DNA of 64,000 nt from NCBI RefSeq assembly GCF_900215205.1, contig NZ_OBDY01000025.1, positions 62,001-126,000 on the forward strand. The letters are read 5' to 3'. Each line of letters begins with the position of its first letter. Within the stretch, counting starts at the first letter, position 1. The notes beneath the pieces are model-generated. The model did no database searches, was not told the DNA's origin, and saw only the letters and a list, made by a program, of their open reading frames with translations. Both the position numbers and the translations under genes were made by a program. The DNA comes from Paractinoplanes atraurantiacus (GTDB taxonomy: Bacteria > Actinomycetota > Actinomycetes > Mycobacteriales > Micromonosporaceae). This document shows, one piece after another, positions 27,621-37,967 of this stretch.

Positions 27621-28252
27621 GTGCCACGGACGACGAGAACGACGGTCAGGCGACCGAGCGGGTCGTCATCCGGGACCGCCGCAAGATCGATCCGAAGGGC
27701 GACAAGGGCTCGGCGAAGGGCTCGGCCGCGGTCGGCGCCCACCGCGCCGACGACGCCGAGGAGGCTCCGAAGCCGGAGGCCGCGGCCGCCGAGCCGGAGG
27801 AGACCAAGCCCGGCCTCGGCGCCGAGCTGGAGGCCCTGCGGAACGACCTGGAGGAGCGGACCCACGACCTGCAGCGTGTGACCGCGGAGTACGCCAACTA
27901 CCGCAAGCGGGTCGACCGCGACCGGGGTGCGGCGGCCGAGCAGACCACGGGCACGGTGCTGACCGCGCTGCTGCCGGTGCTGGACGACATCGACCGGGCG
28001 CGCGAGCACGGCGACCTGGTCGGCCCGTTCGCCTCGGTGGCCGAGTCACTGATCGCGGTGACCGGCAAGCTCGGGCTGGCGCCGTTCGGCGAGAAGGGCG
28101 ACTCCTTCGACCCCAACCGTCACGAGGCGGTCGCGCACCTGACGTCCCCGGACGTCACCGAGCCGACCTGCGTCGAGGTCATGCGCCGGGGCTACACGCT
28201 CGGCGAGCGGCTGCTGCGGCCGGCCCTGGTCGCGGTGGCCGACCCGGAGTGA
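27617..28252 (+). CDS. grpE: nucleotide exchange factor GrpE
   Basis: This 211-aa protein has a disordered acidic N-terminus (~1-70), a long coiled-coil helix (LEALRNDLEERTHDLQRVTAEYANYRKRVDRD), then the GrpE beta domain (LLPVLDDIDRARE, FDPNRHEAVAH, VEVMRRGYTLGERLLRPALVAVA). It releases ADP from DnaK. The GTG start overlaps the dnaK stop, indicating coupling. A strong stem-loop follows before dnaJ. Confidence 0.97.
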
Positions 28253-28266
28253 TCTCTCAGATGTTC

Positions 28267-28297
28267 GTCCCGCCCACCGCGCCGCGGTGGGCGGGAC
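28267..28297. terminator. 13-bp stem-loop between grpE and dnaJ
   Basis: GTCCCGCCCACCG (28267-28279) pairs perfectly with CGGTGGGCGGGAC (28285-28297) around a 5-base loop. It lies 14 bases after grpE and 25 bases before dnaJ inside the operon. No U tract follows, so it is more likely an attenuator, RNA-stability or processing element than a full terminator. Confidence 0.6.
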
Positions 28298-28322
28298 CTG
28301 CCCGTAGGAGGGGGGAGGCGGG

Positions 28323-29522
28323 ATGAGCTCGAAGGACTGGCTCGAAAAGGACTTCTATGCCGTTCTCGGCGTGCCCAAGTCCGCTCCGACCGACGAGATC
28401 AAGAAGGCCTACCGGAAGCTCGCCCGGGACCTGCATCCCGACCGCAACCCCGGTAACAAGGAGGCGGAGGAGAAGTTCAAGGCCGCCTCCGAGGCGTACG
28501 ACGTGCTCTCGGACGACAAGAAGCGCAAAGAGTACGACGAGATGCGCTCGCTGTTCGGCTCCGGCGCCTTCCGCCGGGGCGCCCGCTCCGGCGGGGGAGG
28601 TCAGTTCGACCCGTCCGACCTGTTCGGCGGGTTCAGCAACGCGGGCGCGGCCGGTGGCGGCGCCGCGGGTGACCGCCGGTTCGGCGGCGCCGGCTTCTCG
28701 GACATATTCAGCTCGATATTCTCGGGCGGTGGGCCTGGTGGTGGCGCCGCCCGACGAGGACCGCGACGCGGTCGTGATGTCGAGACCGAGGTGACGCTCG
28801 AGTTCGCCCAGGCAGTCCGCGGCACGACGCTGCCGCTGACGCTGCGCTCGGCGGGCGAGTGCGACACCTGTCACGGCAGCGGGGCCAAGCCGGGCACGTC
28901 ACCGCGGACCTGTCCGCAGTGCGCGGGCAGCGGCCTGATCTCGCGCAACCAGGGGTCGTTCAGCTTCTCCGAGCCGTGCCGCGAGTGTCAGGGCGCGGGC
29001 ACGATCGTCGACGAGAAGTGCCCGGAGTGCCGCGGCACGGGCGGGGTCACCAAGGCCCGCACGATAAACGTCCGCTTCCCCGCGGGCGTGGCCGACGGCC
29101 AGCGCATCCGGCTCAGCGGCCGGGGCGAGCCGGGCGATCGGGGCGGACCGGCGGGCGATCTCTACGTGCAGGTACAGGTGCGACCGGACGAGATCTTCGG
29201 TCGTACGGGTGACGATCTCACGCTGTCGGTGCCGATCAGCATCGCCGAGGCGGTTCTCGGTACCGATCTGCGAGTGCCGACTCTGGACGGACCCGTCACC
29301 ATGAGGGTGCCGCCCGGCACGCCGAGCGGCCGGAAGCTGAGGGCGCGAGGCAAGGGTGTGGCCCGCAAGAGCGGACCGCCGGGCGACCTCATCGTCACCG
29401 TCGACGTGCAGGTGCCGAGCGAGGTGACCGGGGAGGCCCGGGACGCGCTCGAGCGTTTCGCCAAGCTGACCCCGCCCGCCGGGCGGGAGCGGCTCGAGGC
29501 CCGGGTTCGCCGGGGCAGCTAG
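28323..29522 (+). CDS. dnaJ: chaperone DnaJ (Hsp40)
   Basis: This 399-aa type I DnaJ has a J domain at ~9-75 with HPD at 38-40, a Gly/Phe-rich linker (~80-140), and four zinc-finger repeats at ~180-243 (CDTCHGSG, CPQCAGSG, CRECQGAG, CPECRGTG). The C-terminal substrate-binding beta domains include GRGEPGDRGGPAGDLYV. It stimulates DnaK ATPase. GGAGG lies upstream of the ATG at 28323. It is separated from grpE by 70 bases holding the stem-loop, but is co-oriented with hspR 22 bases downstream. Confidence 0.97.
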   Translation: MSSKDWLEKDFYAVLGVPKSAPTDEIKKAYRKLARDLHPDRNPGNKEAEEKFKAASEAYDVLSDDKKRKEYDEMRSLFGSGAFRRGARSGGGGQFDPSDLFGGFSNAGAAGGGAAGDRRFGGAGFSDIFSSIFSGGGPGGGAARRGPRRGRDVETEVTLEFAQAVRGTTLPLTLRSAGECDTCHGSGAKPGTSPRTCPQCAGSGLISRNQGSFSFSEPCRECQGAGTIVDEKCPECRGTGGVTKARTINVRFPAGVADGQRIRLSGRGEPGDRGGPAGDLYVQVQVRPDEIFGRTGDDLTLSVPISIAEAVLGTDLRVPTLDGPVTMRVPPGTPSGRKLRARGKGVARKSGPPGDLIVTVDVQVPSEVTGEARDALERFAKLTPPAGRERLEARVRRGS

Positions 29523-29544
29523 GACCCGTTGAAGGAGGTGGCAC

Positions 29545-29979
29545 ATGCATGAGGAGATCAGCATCTCGGTCGAGCAGGCCTCCGACGCGAAGGTTCTGAT
29601 CATCTCGGTCGCGGCTCGACTGGCCGGGATGCACCCGCAGACGCTGCGGCAGTACGACCGGCTCGGCCTGGTGCAGCCGGGCCGGGCCGGCGGCGGCGGT
29701 CGCCGGTACAGCGAGCGGGACGTCGCGTTGCTGCGTGAGGTGCAGAGGCTCAGCCAGGAGGACGGCGTCAACCTGGCCGGCGTGAAGCGGATCATCGGGC
29801 TGGAGCAGCTCGTCGGTGACCTGCAACAGCGGGTGCAGGAGCTGGAGCAGGAGCTCACCGCCGCGTACGACCGCATCGCCCAGATGGAGAGCCCGTACGG
29901 CCGTCGTGACCTGGTCCGCCAGGAGCGGCCGTCGACGGCGCTGGTGGTCTGGCGTCCGCGCCGGGCGCCCGACAGGTAA
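29545..29979 (+). CDS. hspR: heat-shock repressor HspR (MerR family)
   Basis: This 144-aa protein has a MerR-type winged helix (VAARLAGMHPQTLRQYDRLGLV, then the wing RRYSERDVALLREVQRL) and a coiled-coil dimerisation helix (EQLVGDLQQRVQELEQELTAAYDRIAQ). It is the terminal gene of dnaK-grpE-dnaJ-hspR, the standard actinobacterial arrangement. It should bind the HAIR elements at the dnaK and clpB promoters in this window, with DnaK as co-repressor. GGAGG precedes the ATG at 29545. Confidence 0.96.
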   Translation: MHEEISISVEQASDAKVLIISVAARLAGMHPQTLRQYDRLGLVQPGRAGGGGRRYSERDVALLREVQRLSQEDGVNLAGVKRIIGLEQLVGDLQQRVQELEQELTAAYDRIAQMESPYGRRDLVRQERPSTALVVWRPRRAPDR

Positions 29980-29985
29980 GAGCGC

Positions 29986-30010
29986 GAGGCGGTCTGTGAC
30001 AGGCCGCCTC
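29986..30010. terminator. stem-loop after hspR
   Basis: GAGGCGG (29986-29992) and CCGCCTC (30004-30010) enclose a further CTG/CAG stem with a TGA loop. It lies at the convergent junction with the 148-aa gene and probably terminates the dnaK operon. Confidence 0.6.
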
Positions 30011-30455
30011 AGCGCCGGTTGTACAGACCCAGCCGACGGGGCTGGCGGACCAGGCCGCCCTCGATCCAGTCGGTGTAGTCGAAGATCTCGGGCCGGCTCA
30101 TCAGCACGCGGCAGTTGTGCGCCCAGATCTGCATGGGCTCGTCGCCGACCTCGTCGGCGCGCTCGACGAATTTCTTGAGGCGGCGTTTGCGCTGGCCGGT
30201 CGCGTTCTGCCGGACGCCGTCGGCGGCGTAGATGTACATGCAGTGCTGGGCGAAGCGCCGGGCCGGGCACTGCCTGTCCATGGCCAGCTCGAACAGGACC
30301 GGGGCGAGCACGTCGCCGGAGATGAGCAGGTCCCAGTCGGGCGGCATCGCGTCGAGGGGCACGGCGTCAGGGTGGTAGGCCCACGCCTGAAGCTCCTCCG
30401 GCCGAGGATCGACCGGATTGGCGAACCCGAAGAAAGTCGACTCACGCACTGTCAC
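30009..30455 (-). CDS. conserved hypothetical protein (148 aa)
   Basis: This soluble protein, MTVRESTFFGFANPVDPRPEE..., has distinctive aromatic segments (WAYHPDAVPLDAMPPDWDLL, YIYAADGVR, MQIWAHNCRVLM, IFDYTDWIEGG). It has no signal peptide, TM helix or known catalytic motif. Codon use is typical of the chromosome and it is convergent with hspR. It looks like a conserved actinobacterial protein of unknown function. It may be monocistronic; about 100 bases of gene-free sequence separate it from the antiporter gene. Confidence 0.75.
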   Translation of the reverse strand: MTVRESTFFGFANPVDPRPEELQAWAYHPDAVPLDAMPPDWDLLISGDVLAPVLFELAMDRQCPARRFAQHCMYIYAADGVRQNATGQRKRRLKKFVERADEVGDEPMQIWAHNCRVLMSRPEIFDYTDWIEGGLVRQPRRLGLYNRR

Positions 30456-30557
30456 GCCGCCGCCTGCCAGAAAGTCCCGATAACACGTAGTTGTCGGAGC
30501 GGAACGGTAGCGCGCCGACGATGTCCTACGGAAGTGTCAGGGCGTCACAATCGGATA

Positions 30558-31760
30558 CTAGTCAGTAGCTTTGAGCACCGGGGCCTGCTGAGGGTGCATG
30601 CGGCGCCGGACAAAATTCTTGAACCACTGATAATCGGGCAGGCGGGCGAGCAGCGGCCCGGTAACCACCGTGATCAATACGTAGGCGGTGGCGAGCGGGG
30701 CCAGCCGCGGCTCGACACCGGAGGCCACGGCCAGGCCGGCGATGACGATCGAGAACTCGCCGCGCGGCATCAGGGCCAGGCCGGCCCGCAGCCGGCCGGG
30801 CAGGGCGATGCCCACCCGCCGGGCCGCCAGATAGCCGGTGACCACCTTCGTCGCCATGGTCAGCACGGCCAGGCCGAGCGCCGGCAGCAGCACCGGCGGG
30901 ATCTCGGCCGGGTCGGTGGACAGACCGAAGAAGACGAAGAAGACGGCGGCGAACAGGTCCCGCAGCGGCGACAGCATCTGCGTCGCGTGGTGGGCCACCG
31001 GGCCGGAGATCGCGATGCCGACCAGGAACGCGCCGACCGCGGACGAGACCTTGAGCTCCTCGGCCACGCCGGCCACGAACAGGGTCAGGCCGAGCACGCC
31101 GAGCAGCAGCGCCTCCGCGTCCTGGGCCGAGATCAGGGTGCTGATCTGCTTGCCGTACCGGATGGCGACGACCAGGACCGCGACCACCGTGACCACCGCG
31201 ACGCCGAGCGCCTTGGCCCCGCCGATCAGGCCCACCCCGGCCAGCACGGCCGTGACCAGCGGCAGGTAGAACGCCATGGCCAGGTCCTCGATGACCAGCA
31301 CCGAGAGGATCACCGGGGTCTCGCGGTTACCGAGCCGGCCCAGGTCGCCGAGCACCTTGGCGATCACGCCGGAGGACGAGACCCAGGTGATGCCCGCGAG
31401 CACCAGGGCGGCCCGCCAGTCCCAGCCCATCAGCAGCGCGAAGCCGGCGCCGGGCAGGGCGTTGAGCAGCGCGTCGATCACGCCGGCGGGCGCGGCCGCG
31501 CGCAGGTTGCCGACCAGCTCGCCCGCCGAGTACTCCAGGCCCAGCATGACCAGCAGCAGGATGACGCCGATGGCCGCGCCGACCTCGATGAACTCCTCGC
31601 TCGCGGAGAGCGGCACCAGGCCGCCGTGCCCGAAGGCGAGACCGGCCAGCAGGTAGAGCGGTATCGGCGACAGCCCGATCCGGCGGCCCAGCCGCCCGAG
31701 CATGCCGAGCGCGAAGAGCAGCGCTCCTACCTCGATGAGCAGGATGGTGGTGTCGTGCAC
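30558..31760 (-). CDS. Kef-type (CPA2) cation:proton antiporter
   Basis: This 400-aa integral membrane protein has about 12 hydrophobic helices. It contains GLEYSAGELVGNLRAA, the CPA2-type helix WVSSSGVIAKVL, and LAVVAEELKVSSAVGAFLVGI-like segments (seen as AGVAEELKVSSAVGAFLVG). This is the KefB/KhtU family, exchanging K+ or Na+ for H+. The start is a GTG at 31760, 8 bases after the TrkA-C gene, which would be its regulatory subunit. There is no C-terminal RCK domain in the protein itself, consistent with a separate KhtT-like partner. Confidence 0.92.
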   Translation of the reverse strand: MHDTTILLIEVGALLFALGMLGRLGRRIGLSPIPLYLLAGLAFGHGGLVPLSASEEFIEVGAAIGVILLLVMLGLEYSAGELVGNLRAAAPAGVIDALLNALPGAGFALLMGWDWRAALVLAGITWVSSSGVIAKVLGDLGRLGNRETPVILSVLVIEDLAMAFYLPLVTAVLAGVGLIGGAKALGVAVVTVVAVLVVAIRYGKQISTLISAQDAEALLLGVLGLTLFVAGVAEELKVSSAVGAFLVGIAISGPVAHHATQMLSPLRDLFAAVFFVFFGLSTDPAEIPPVLLPALGLAVLTMATKVVTGYLAARRVGIALPGRLRAGLALMPRGEFSIVIAGLAVASGVEPRLAPLATAYVLITVVTGPLLARLPDYQWFKNFVRRRMHPQQAPVLKATD

Positions 31761-31768
31761 GCCCCGGC

Positions 31769-32272
31769 CTAGCCGTCGTCGTCGCCGGCCAGGATGGCGG
31801 TGACGCCGTCCAGGCCTTCGCGGGTGCCGACGGCCACGACCACGTCGTTGGGCTCGAAGACGAACGACGGGCCGGGCGAGGCGATCACCTCGCGGTCACG
31901 CATGACCGCGACGATGGAGGACCCGGTGCGGGTGCGGGCCCGGGTGTCGCCCAGCTTGCGGCCGACGAACGGCGAGCCGGCGCCCAGCCCGATCTGCTCG
32001 GTGAGCAGGCCGGCCGCCTGCTGGCGCAGGCCCGCGAGCTGGCCGAGCATGAGGGAGGCGCCGAGCACGTCGGCCAGGGCCTCGGCCTCGTCGTCGGTGA
32101 GCGGGATCGAGGCCAGGCACGCGTCGGGATCGTCGACGTCGTAGAGGACCAGGTCGCGCCGGCCGTTGCGATGCGACACCACGCCGACGGTCCGTCCCGA
32201 GGACGTGACGAGGTCGTGCCGGACGCCTATACCCGGCAGAGGAGTCTGTTCCACCCGTACGCGCACGATCAC
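31769..32272 (-). CDS. TrkA-C (RCK-C) regulatory subunit of the antiporter, KhtT-like
   Basis: I start this 167-aa protein at GTG 32272, which overlaps the stop of the upstream MFS gene by 4 bases (GTGA). The sequence VRVEQTPLPGIGVRHDLVTSSGRTVGVV is the N-terminal domain of KhtT-like proteins. The C-terminal RCK-C domain (VGRKLGDTRARTRTGSSIVAVMRDREVIASPGPSFVFEPNDVVVAVG) binds a small ligand, possibly a nucleotide, and gates the antiporter. Location directly before the CPA2 gene supports this. Confidence 0.88.
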   Translation of the reverse strand: MIVRVRVEQTPLPGIGVRHDLVTSSGRTVGVVSHRNGRRDLVLYDVDDPDACLASIPLTDDEAEALADVLGASLMLGQLAGLRQQAAGLLTEQIGLGAGSPFVGRKLGDTRARTRTGSSIVAVMRDREVIASPGPSFVFEPNDVVVAVGTREGLDGVTAILAGDDDG

Positions 32273-33465
32273 AACGGTAACAGCGCGTCGGCCTCCCGCT
32301 TCGATGCGACGGCGGCATGCCGCGCACTGATCAACAAGACCAGGCCGACGGCGCAAAGGACGAGGTTCATGGCGTACGCGAGGCGGAAGCCGTACGCCTG
32401 GGCCAGGCCGAACGCCGGGGCCGCGAGGATCTGGCCGGTCGTGAAGGTGTTGGTGATCATCGTGGTGGCGCGGCCCGGGTGACCCGGCATGAGGTCCTGC
32501 ATGTACGAGATGCCGAGCCCGCTGATCGCCGCGATGGCGGCCGCGTTGAGCGGCTGGGCAGCCACCAGCACCCAGATCGAGCCGGCACTGGCCGCGACCG
32601 CGTGATAGGCGATCGCGCAGCACACGCCGATCAGGATCAGCGTCCGCGACGGCACCCGGGTGGTGAGCACGCCGAAGCCCAGCATGAGCGGGATCTCCAG
32701 AGCCGCGCAGAGGCCGAGGATCAGCCCGGCCGACCGGATCGAGCCGCCCAGGTCGGTGCTGACGTAGAGCGGCATCGCCTGCACGGCGAGCGTGCCCGCG
32801 GTCTGCACGACGGTGAAGCCGGCGACGATCAGGAAGAGCGTGGACCGCGGCGGCACCGGGGCGATCGCGTCCGGCAGGTCACCGGCACCGTCGGTGGTGG
32901 GCTTGCGGACCTCGGGCAGCCAGCGGAGCACGATGAGCACGGTGATCGCGTACATGATCGCGGCGAGCCCGTAGGTCCAGCCGAAGCCGTGGCCGGCGAG
33001 CACGAGCGCGGCCAGCGGCGGGCCGCCGACCCAGGCGACCGAGAAGAGGGTGCGCAGGGTGCTGATGCCCAGGGCGGCTTTCTTGGGGTCGCCGCTCTGG
33101 AGGACCTGACGGGCGTACGCGAAAGATTGCGGGAAAAGCGTGCCGGCCAGGGCCGTGAGAGTCACGGTGATCGCGAGCAGGAGCCAGTAGTCACGGACGA
33201 CGGCGGTGAGGGCGGTGCCGGCGAGGCCGGCCAGCGCGGCGGTGATGAGCAGCTTGCGGCGGATCGGGCGGCGGTCCGAGACCCGGCCGATCAGCCACGA
33301 CACGAGGACGCCGGCGACCGGGGCGGCGATCAGGAAGGCCGTGGTCCGGATCGGGCCCGCGTGCACGGCGTCGCTGAGGAAAAGGGCCAGGTAGGGCCCG
33401 ACGAACGAGGTCGAGATGCCGACCGCTACGAAGATGAGAGCGAGCGGGAGCAGGCGTTTCGACAC
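32269..33465 (-). CDS. MFS transporter, sugar-efflux (SET)-like
   Basis: This 398-aa protein has twelve predicted TM helices and the MFS loop WLIGRVSDRRPIRRKLL. The segment LSDAVHAGPIRTTAFL and general layout resemble the SetA/SotB-type sugar efflux group, although substrate cannot be read from sequence. The GTG at 33465 has a -10-like TAACGT ending 8 bases upstream, suggesting a leaderless transcript. An ACGTT-GTTT-AACGT palindrome at 33464-33477 overlaps this promoter. It is the first gene of a coupled three-gene operon with the TrkA-C and antiporter genes. Confidence 0.85.
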   Translation of the reverse strand: MSKRLLPLALIFVAVGISTSFVGPYLALFLSDAVHAGPIRTTAFLIAAPVAGVLVSWLIGRVSDRRPIRRKLLITAALAGLAGTALTAVVRDYWLLLAITVTLTALAGTLFPQSFAYARQVLQSGDPKKAALGISTLRTLFSVAWVGGPPLAALVLAGHGFGWTYGLAAIMYAITVLIVLRWLPEVRKPTTDGAGDLPDAIAPVPPRSTLFLIVAGFTVVQTAGTLAVQAMPLYVSTDLGGSIRSAGLILGLCAALEIPLMLGFGVLTTRVPSRTLILIGVCCAIAYHAVAASAGSIWVLVAAQPLNAAAIAAISGLGISYMQDLMPGHPGRATTMITNTFTTGQILAAPAFGLAQAYGFRLAYAMNLVLCAVGLVLLISARHAAVASKREADALLPL

Positions 33466-33512
33466 GTTGTTTAACGTTACAACGAGCGACCGGATGTTCT
33501 CTTGGACTCGTG

Positions 33513-33542
33513 GTGACGATCACTTGCGGGCCGCGCTAGAGT
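33513..33542 (+). promoter_or_regulatory. clpB promoter (-35 GTGACG, -10 TAGAGT)
   Basis: GTGACG at 33513-33518 and TAGAGT at 33537-33542 are 18 bases apart. The -10 overlaps the start of the HAIR element, as at dnaK. Start site is inferred. Confidence 0.5.
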
Positions 33543-33561
33543 TGAGTGGCTTACGCTCAAG
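33541..33561. promoter_or_regulatory. HAIR element (HspR operator) of clpB
   Basis: GTTGAGT (33541-33547), seven bases, GCTCAAG (33555-33561) matches the HAIR consensus CTTGAGT-N7-ACTCAAG with one mismatch per arm. It lies 23 bases upstream of the clpB ATG. Together with the dnaK site it places clpB in the HspR regulon. Confidence 0.85.
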
Positions 33562-33584
33562 TCTTGCTGCATTCAGGGGAGCGC

Positions 33585-36176
<2,592 letters not shown>

Positions 36177-36179
36177 CGA

Positions 36180-36213
36180 AAGGCCCCGGGGATCTCCCCG
36201 GGGCCTTCTCTTT
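36180..36213. terminator. bidirectional terminator after clpB
   Basis: AAGGCCCCGGGG (36180-36191) pairs with CCCCGGGGCCTT (36196-36207) around ATCT, followed by TCTCTTT. It also precedes the end of the convergent 62-aa ORF. Confidence 0.88.
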
Positions 36214-36400
36214 AGTCGGTGGCCGTCCGCTGCCGGTAGGCCTGGGTCATCAGGACGTCGGTGACCAGTTGCTCTCCGCCCTCGGCGGACCAGATGCGGA
36301 TGCCGTCGCGGTGGAGCTGATATCGCACGTCTGTGAATCGGGTCCGGGTGTCGTCATGGTGAACGACGTCCAGGGTGTCGGCGTGGGGCATGGGACTCAC
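36212..36400 (-). CDS. small hypothetical protein (62 aa)
   Basis: MSPMPHADTLDVVHHDDTRTRFTDVR... is a small soluble protein with alternating beta-type pattern (YQLHRDGIRIWSAEGG). AAGGA lies 3 bases before a GTG at 36400 and 12 bases before an ATG at 36391, so the start is ambiguous. It ends inside the clpB terminator stem region. No family is recognised; codon use is acceptable for a real gene. Confidence 0.55.
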   Translation of the reverse strand: MSPMPHADTLDVVHHDDTRTRFTDVRYQLHRDGIRIWSAEGGEQLVTDVLMTQAYRQRTATD

Positions 36401-36737
36401 CGGTCCTTAACAGGTCTGGGGCGGCCGCGGTGTGGTCACGCGGCCGGCATATCGGGACAGGTGCCCTAGGACGGTCTGCCTCGGCCCTCATCTTTTTTCG
36501 GGGCGGGCGACTCGTCCGGGCAGGGGGCGTCGCGGGAGGTCTCTGCTGCCACGTCGGCGCCACGGATGGAAGTGTAGGGGCCGGAATCGACCCGTGTCGC
36601 CCCCTGAACGAGCGACCTATTTACGGATATTTCGTCCATCGTCGCCCGATGCTGCCACAGGTTGTCGGCTTCTGTGCCGCTGTCGCCAATATGGCGGCCG
36701 ACCGATACCGTGAGTGGATCAAGAGTTTGGGGGCATT
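36401..36737. other. 337-base intergenic region with promoter for the following gene
   Basis: No convincing gene is seen. A -10-like TACCGT at about 36705-36710 lies ~28 bases before the GTG at 36738. A short minus-strand frame (36466-36636, 57 codons, MDEISVNRS...GRGRPS) has partly favourable codon use but no clear ribosome-binding site, so I do not call it. Confidence 0.4.
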
Positions 36738-37886
36738 GTGACCGTTCCGAGCTACCCGGCACCCGCGCCAAGGCCGCGCCCGGCCGTCGTGACGGTCGCG
36801 TCCTACCTGCTCTACCTGGTCGCGGCGATCCAAGTGATCAGCGCGTTCCTCACCTTCTCGGTGTCTGGCCGCATGTCCGACGCGGTCCGTGACACCTACG
36901 CGGGCACCGAGTCCGAGGGCCTCGAGGGCGTCGCCACCGGCATCTTCGTCTTCGGCGGCATCATCAACCTGCTGATCGGCCTCGGCTTCGCCGCGCTGGC
37001 CTTCTTCAACAACCGCGGCAAGAACCCGTCCCGCATCGTCACGTGGGTGATCGGCGGCGTCGCGATCTGCTGCCTCGGCTTCGGGCTGAGCGGAAACGCC
37101 CTGGTCAGCTCGATGGAGTCGGCCGGCAACACCGGCTCCACCTGGCAGGACGACGACCTCAACCAGCGCCTGAACGACGCGCTGCCGTCCTGGTACACGC
37201 CGACGACGACGGCCCTGACCGTGATCGCGCTGCTGGCCGTGCTGGCCACGGTGATCCTGCTGGCGCTGCCGGCGTCCAACGACTTTTTCCGCAAGCAGCC
37301 GGTGGGGGGCTGGGATCCGTCGGTCGGATATCCGCCTTACCCGGGTCAGCCGCCCGGCGGGCAATATCCGGTGTACGGCCAGCAGAACCCCTATCCGCCG
37401 TACCCGGGGCAGCCGGCCCAGCCGGGCCAGGGCTACCCGGCTCAGGGCTACCCGGCTCAGGGCTACCCGGCGCCGCAGGGCCAGCCGGGACAGCCGGCTC
37501 CGGGGCTTCCGCCTTACCCGGGCGCGGGCTCGTCCACCCCGCCGCCCGCCGGTCCTTCCAGCCCGCCGCCGGGCGCCGGTCCTTCCACCCCGCCGGCGGG
37601 CGCCGAACCTTCCACGCCGCCGGCGGGCGCCGAACCTTCCACGCCGCCGGCGGCCTCCGACCCGTACGCGCCGCCGCCGGCCTCCGATCCCTACGCTCCG
37701 CCGCCGGCCTCCGATCCGTATGCCCAGCCGCCCGCACCCTCAGCTGGGCCGGAGTCGCCCGGTGGGCAGGAGTCGCCGGGGAGCCCGCCGTCGTGGGGTG
37801 CTCCGCCGCCGCCGTGGGGTTCCCAGCCGAAGGCGCCGGAGGACGAGCAGCCGCCCTCGGACGGCACACAACCACCGAAGCCTTGA
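36738..37886 (+). CDS. four-helix membrane protein with Gly/Pro/Tyr-rich C-terminal tail (copy 1)
   Basis: The GTG at 36738 (VTVPSYPAPAP) is preferred because GGGGG lies 4 bases upstream and a GTG 8 codons earlier sits almost on the -10/start site. The ~382-aa protein has TM helices in residues ~15-185 (VASYLLYLVAAIQVISAFL; GIFVFGGIINLLIGLGFAALAF; VTWVIGGVAICCLGFGLSG; LTVIALLAVLATVILLAL), then FFRKQPVGGWDP. A ~190-residue disordered tail of GYPAQGYPA and AEPSTPP/SDPYAPPPA repeats follows. It is paralogous in layout to the next gene. Function is unknown. Confidence 0.72.
   Translation: MTVPSYPAPAPRPRPAVVTVASYLLYLVAAIQVISAFLTFSVSGRMSDAVRDTYAGTESEGLEGVATGIFVFGGIINLLIGLGFAALAFFNNRGKNPSRIVTWVIGGVAICCLGFGLSGNALVSSMESAGNTGSTWQDDDLNQRLNDALPSWYTPTTTALTVIALLAVLATVILLALPASNDFFRKQPVGGWDPSVGYPPYPGQPPGGQYPVYGQQNPYPPYPGQPAQPGQGYPAQGYPAQGYPAPQGQPGQPAPGLPPYPGAGSSTPPPAGPSSPPPGAGPSTPPAGAEPSTPPAGAEPSTPPAASDPYAPPPASDPYAPPPASDPYAQPPAPSAGPESPGGQESPGSPPSWGAPPPPWGSQPKAPEDEQPPSDGTQPPKP
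37430..37730 (+). repeat. coding repeats in the proline-rich tail
   Basis: Tandem codon repeats encode QGYPAQGYPA, three copies of GAxPSTPPA and three copies of ASDPYAPPP, with periods of 12-30 bases. They are internal protein repeats. Confidence 0.8.
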
Positions 37887-37967
37887 TGTCCCGCTGGACG
37901 GGTTCCGCACCGTTGGGCGCTCCACGCGGGTAGGTTCGGGCCAACGGATCACCGCGGGGAGTCGTCG

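Noticed and set aside
36466..36636. 57-codon minus-strand frame (MDEISVNRS...)
   Set aside because: The second half has acceptable codon use, but there is no Shine-Dalgarno, promoter or family; kept only as a note.
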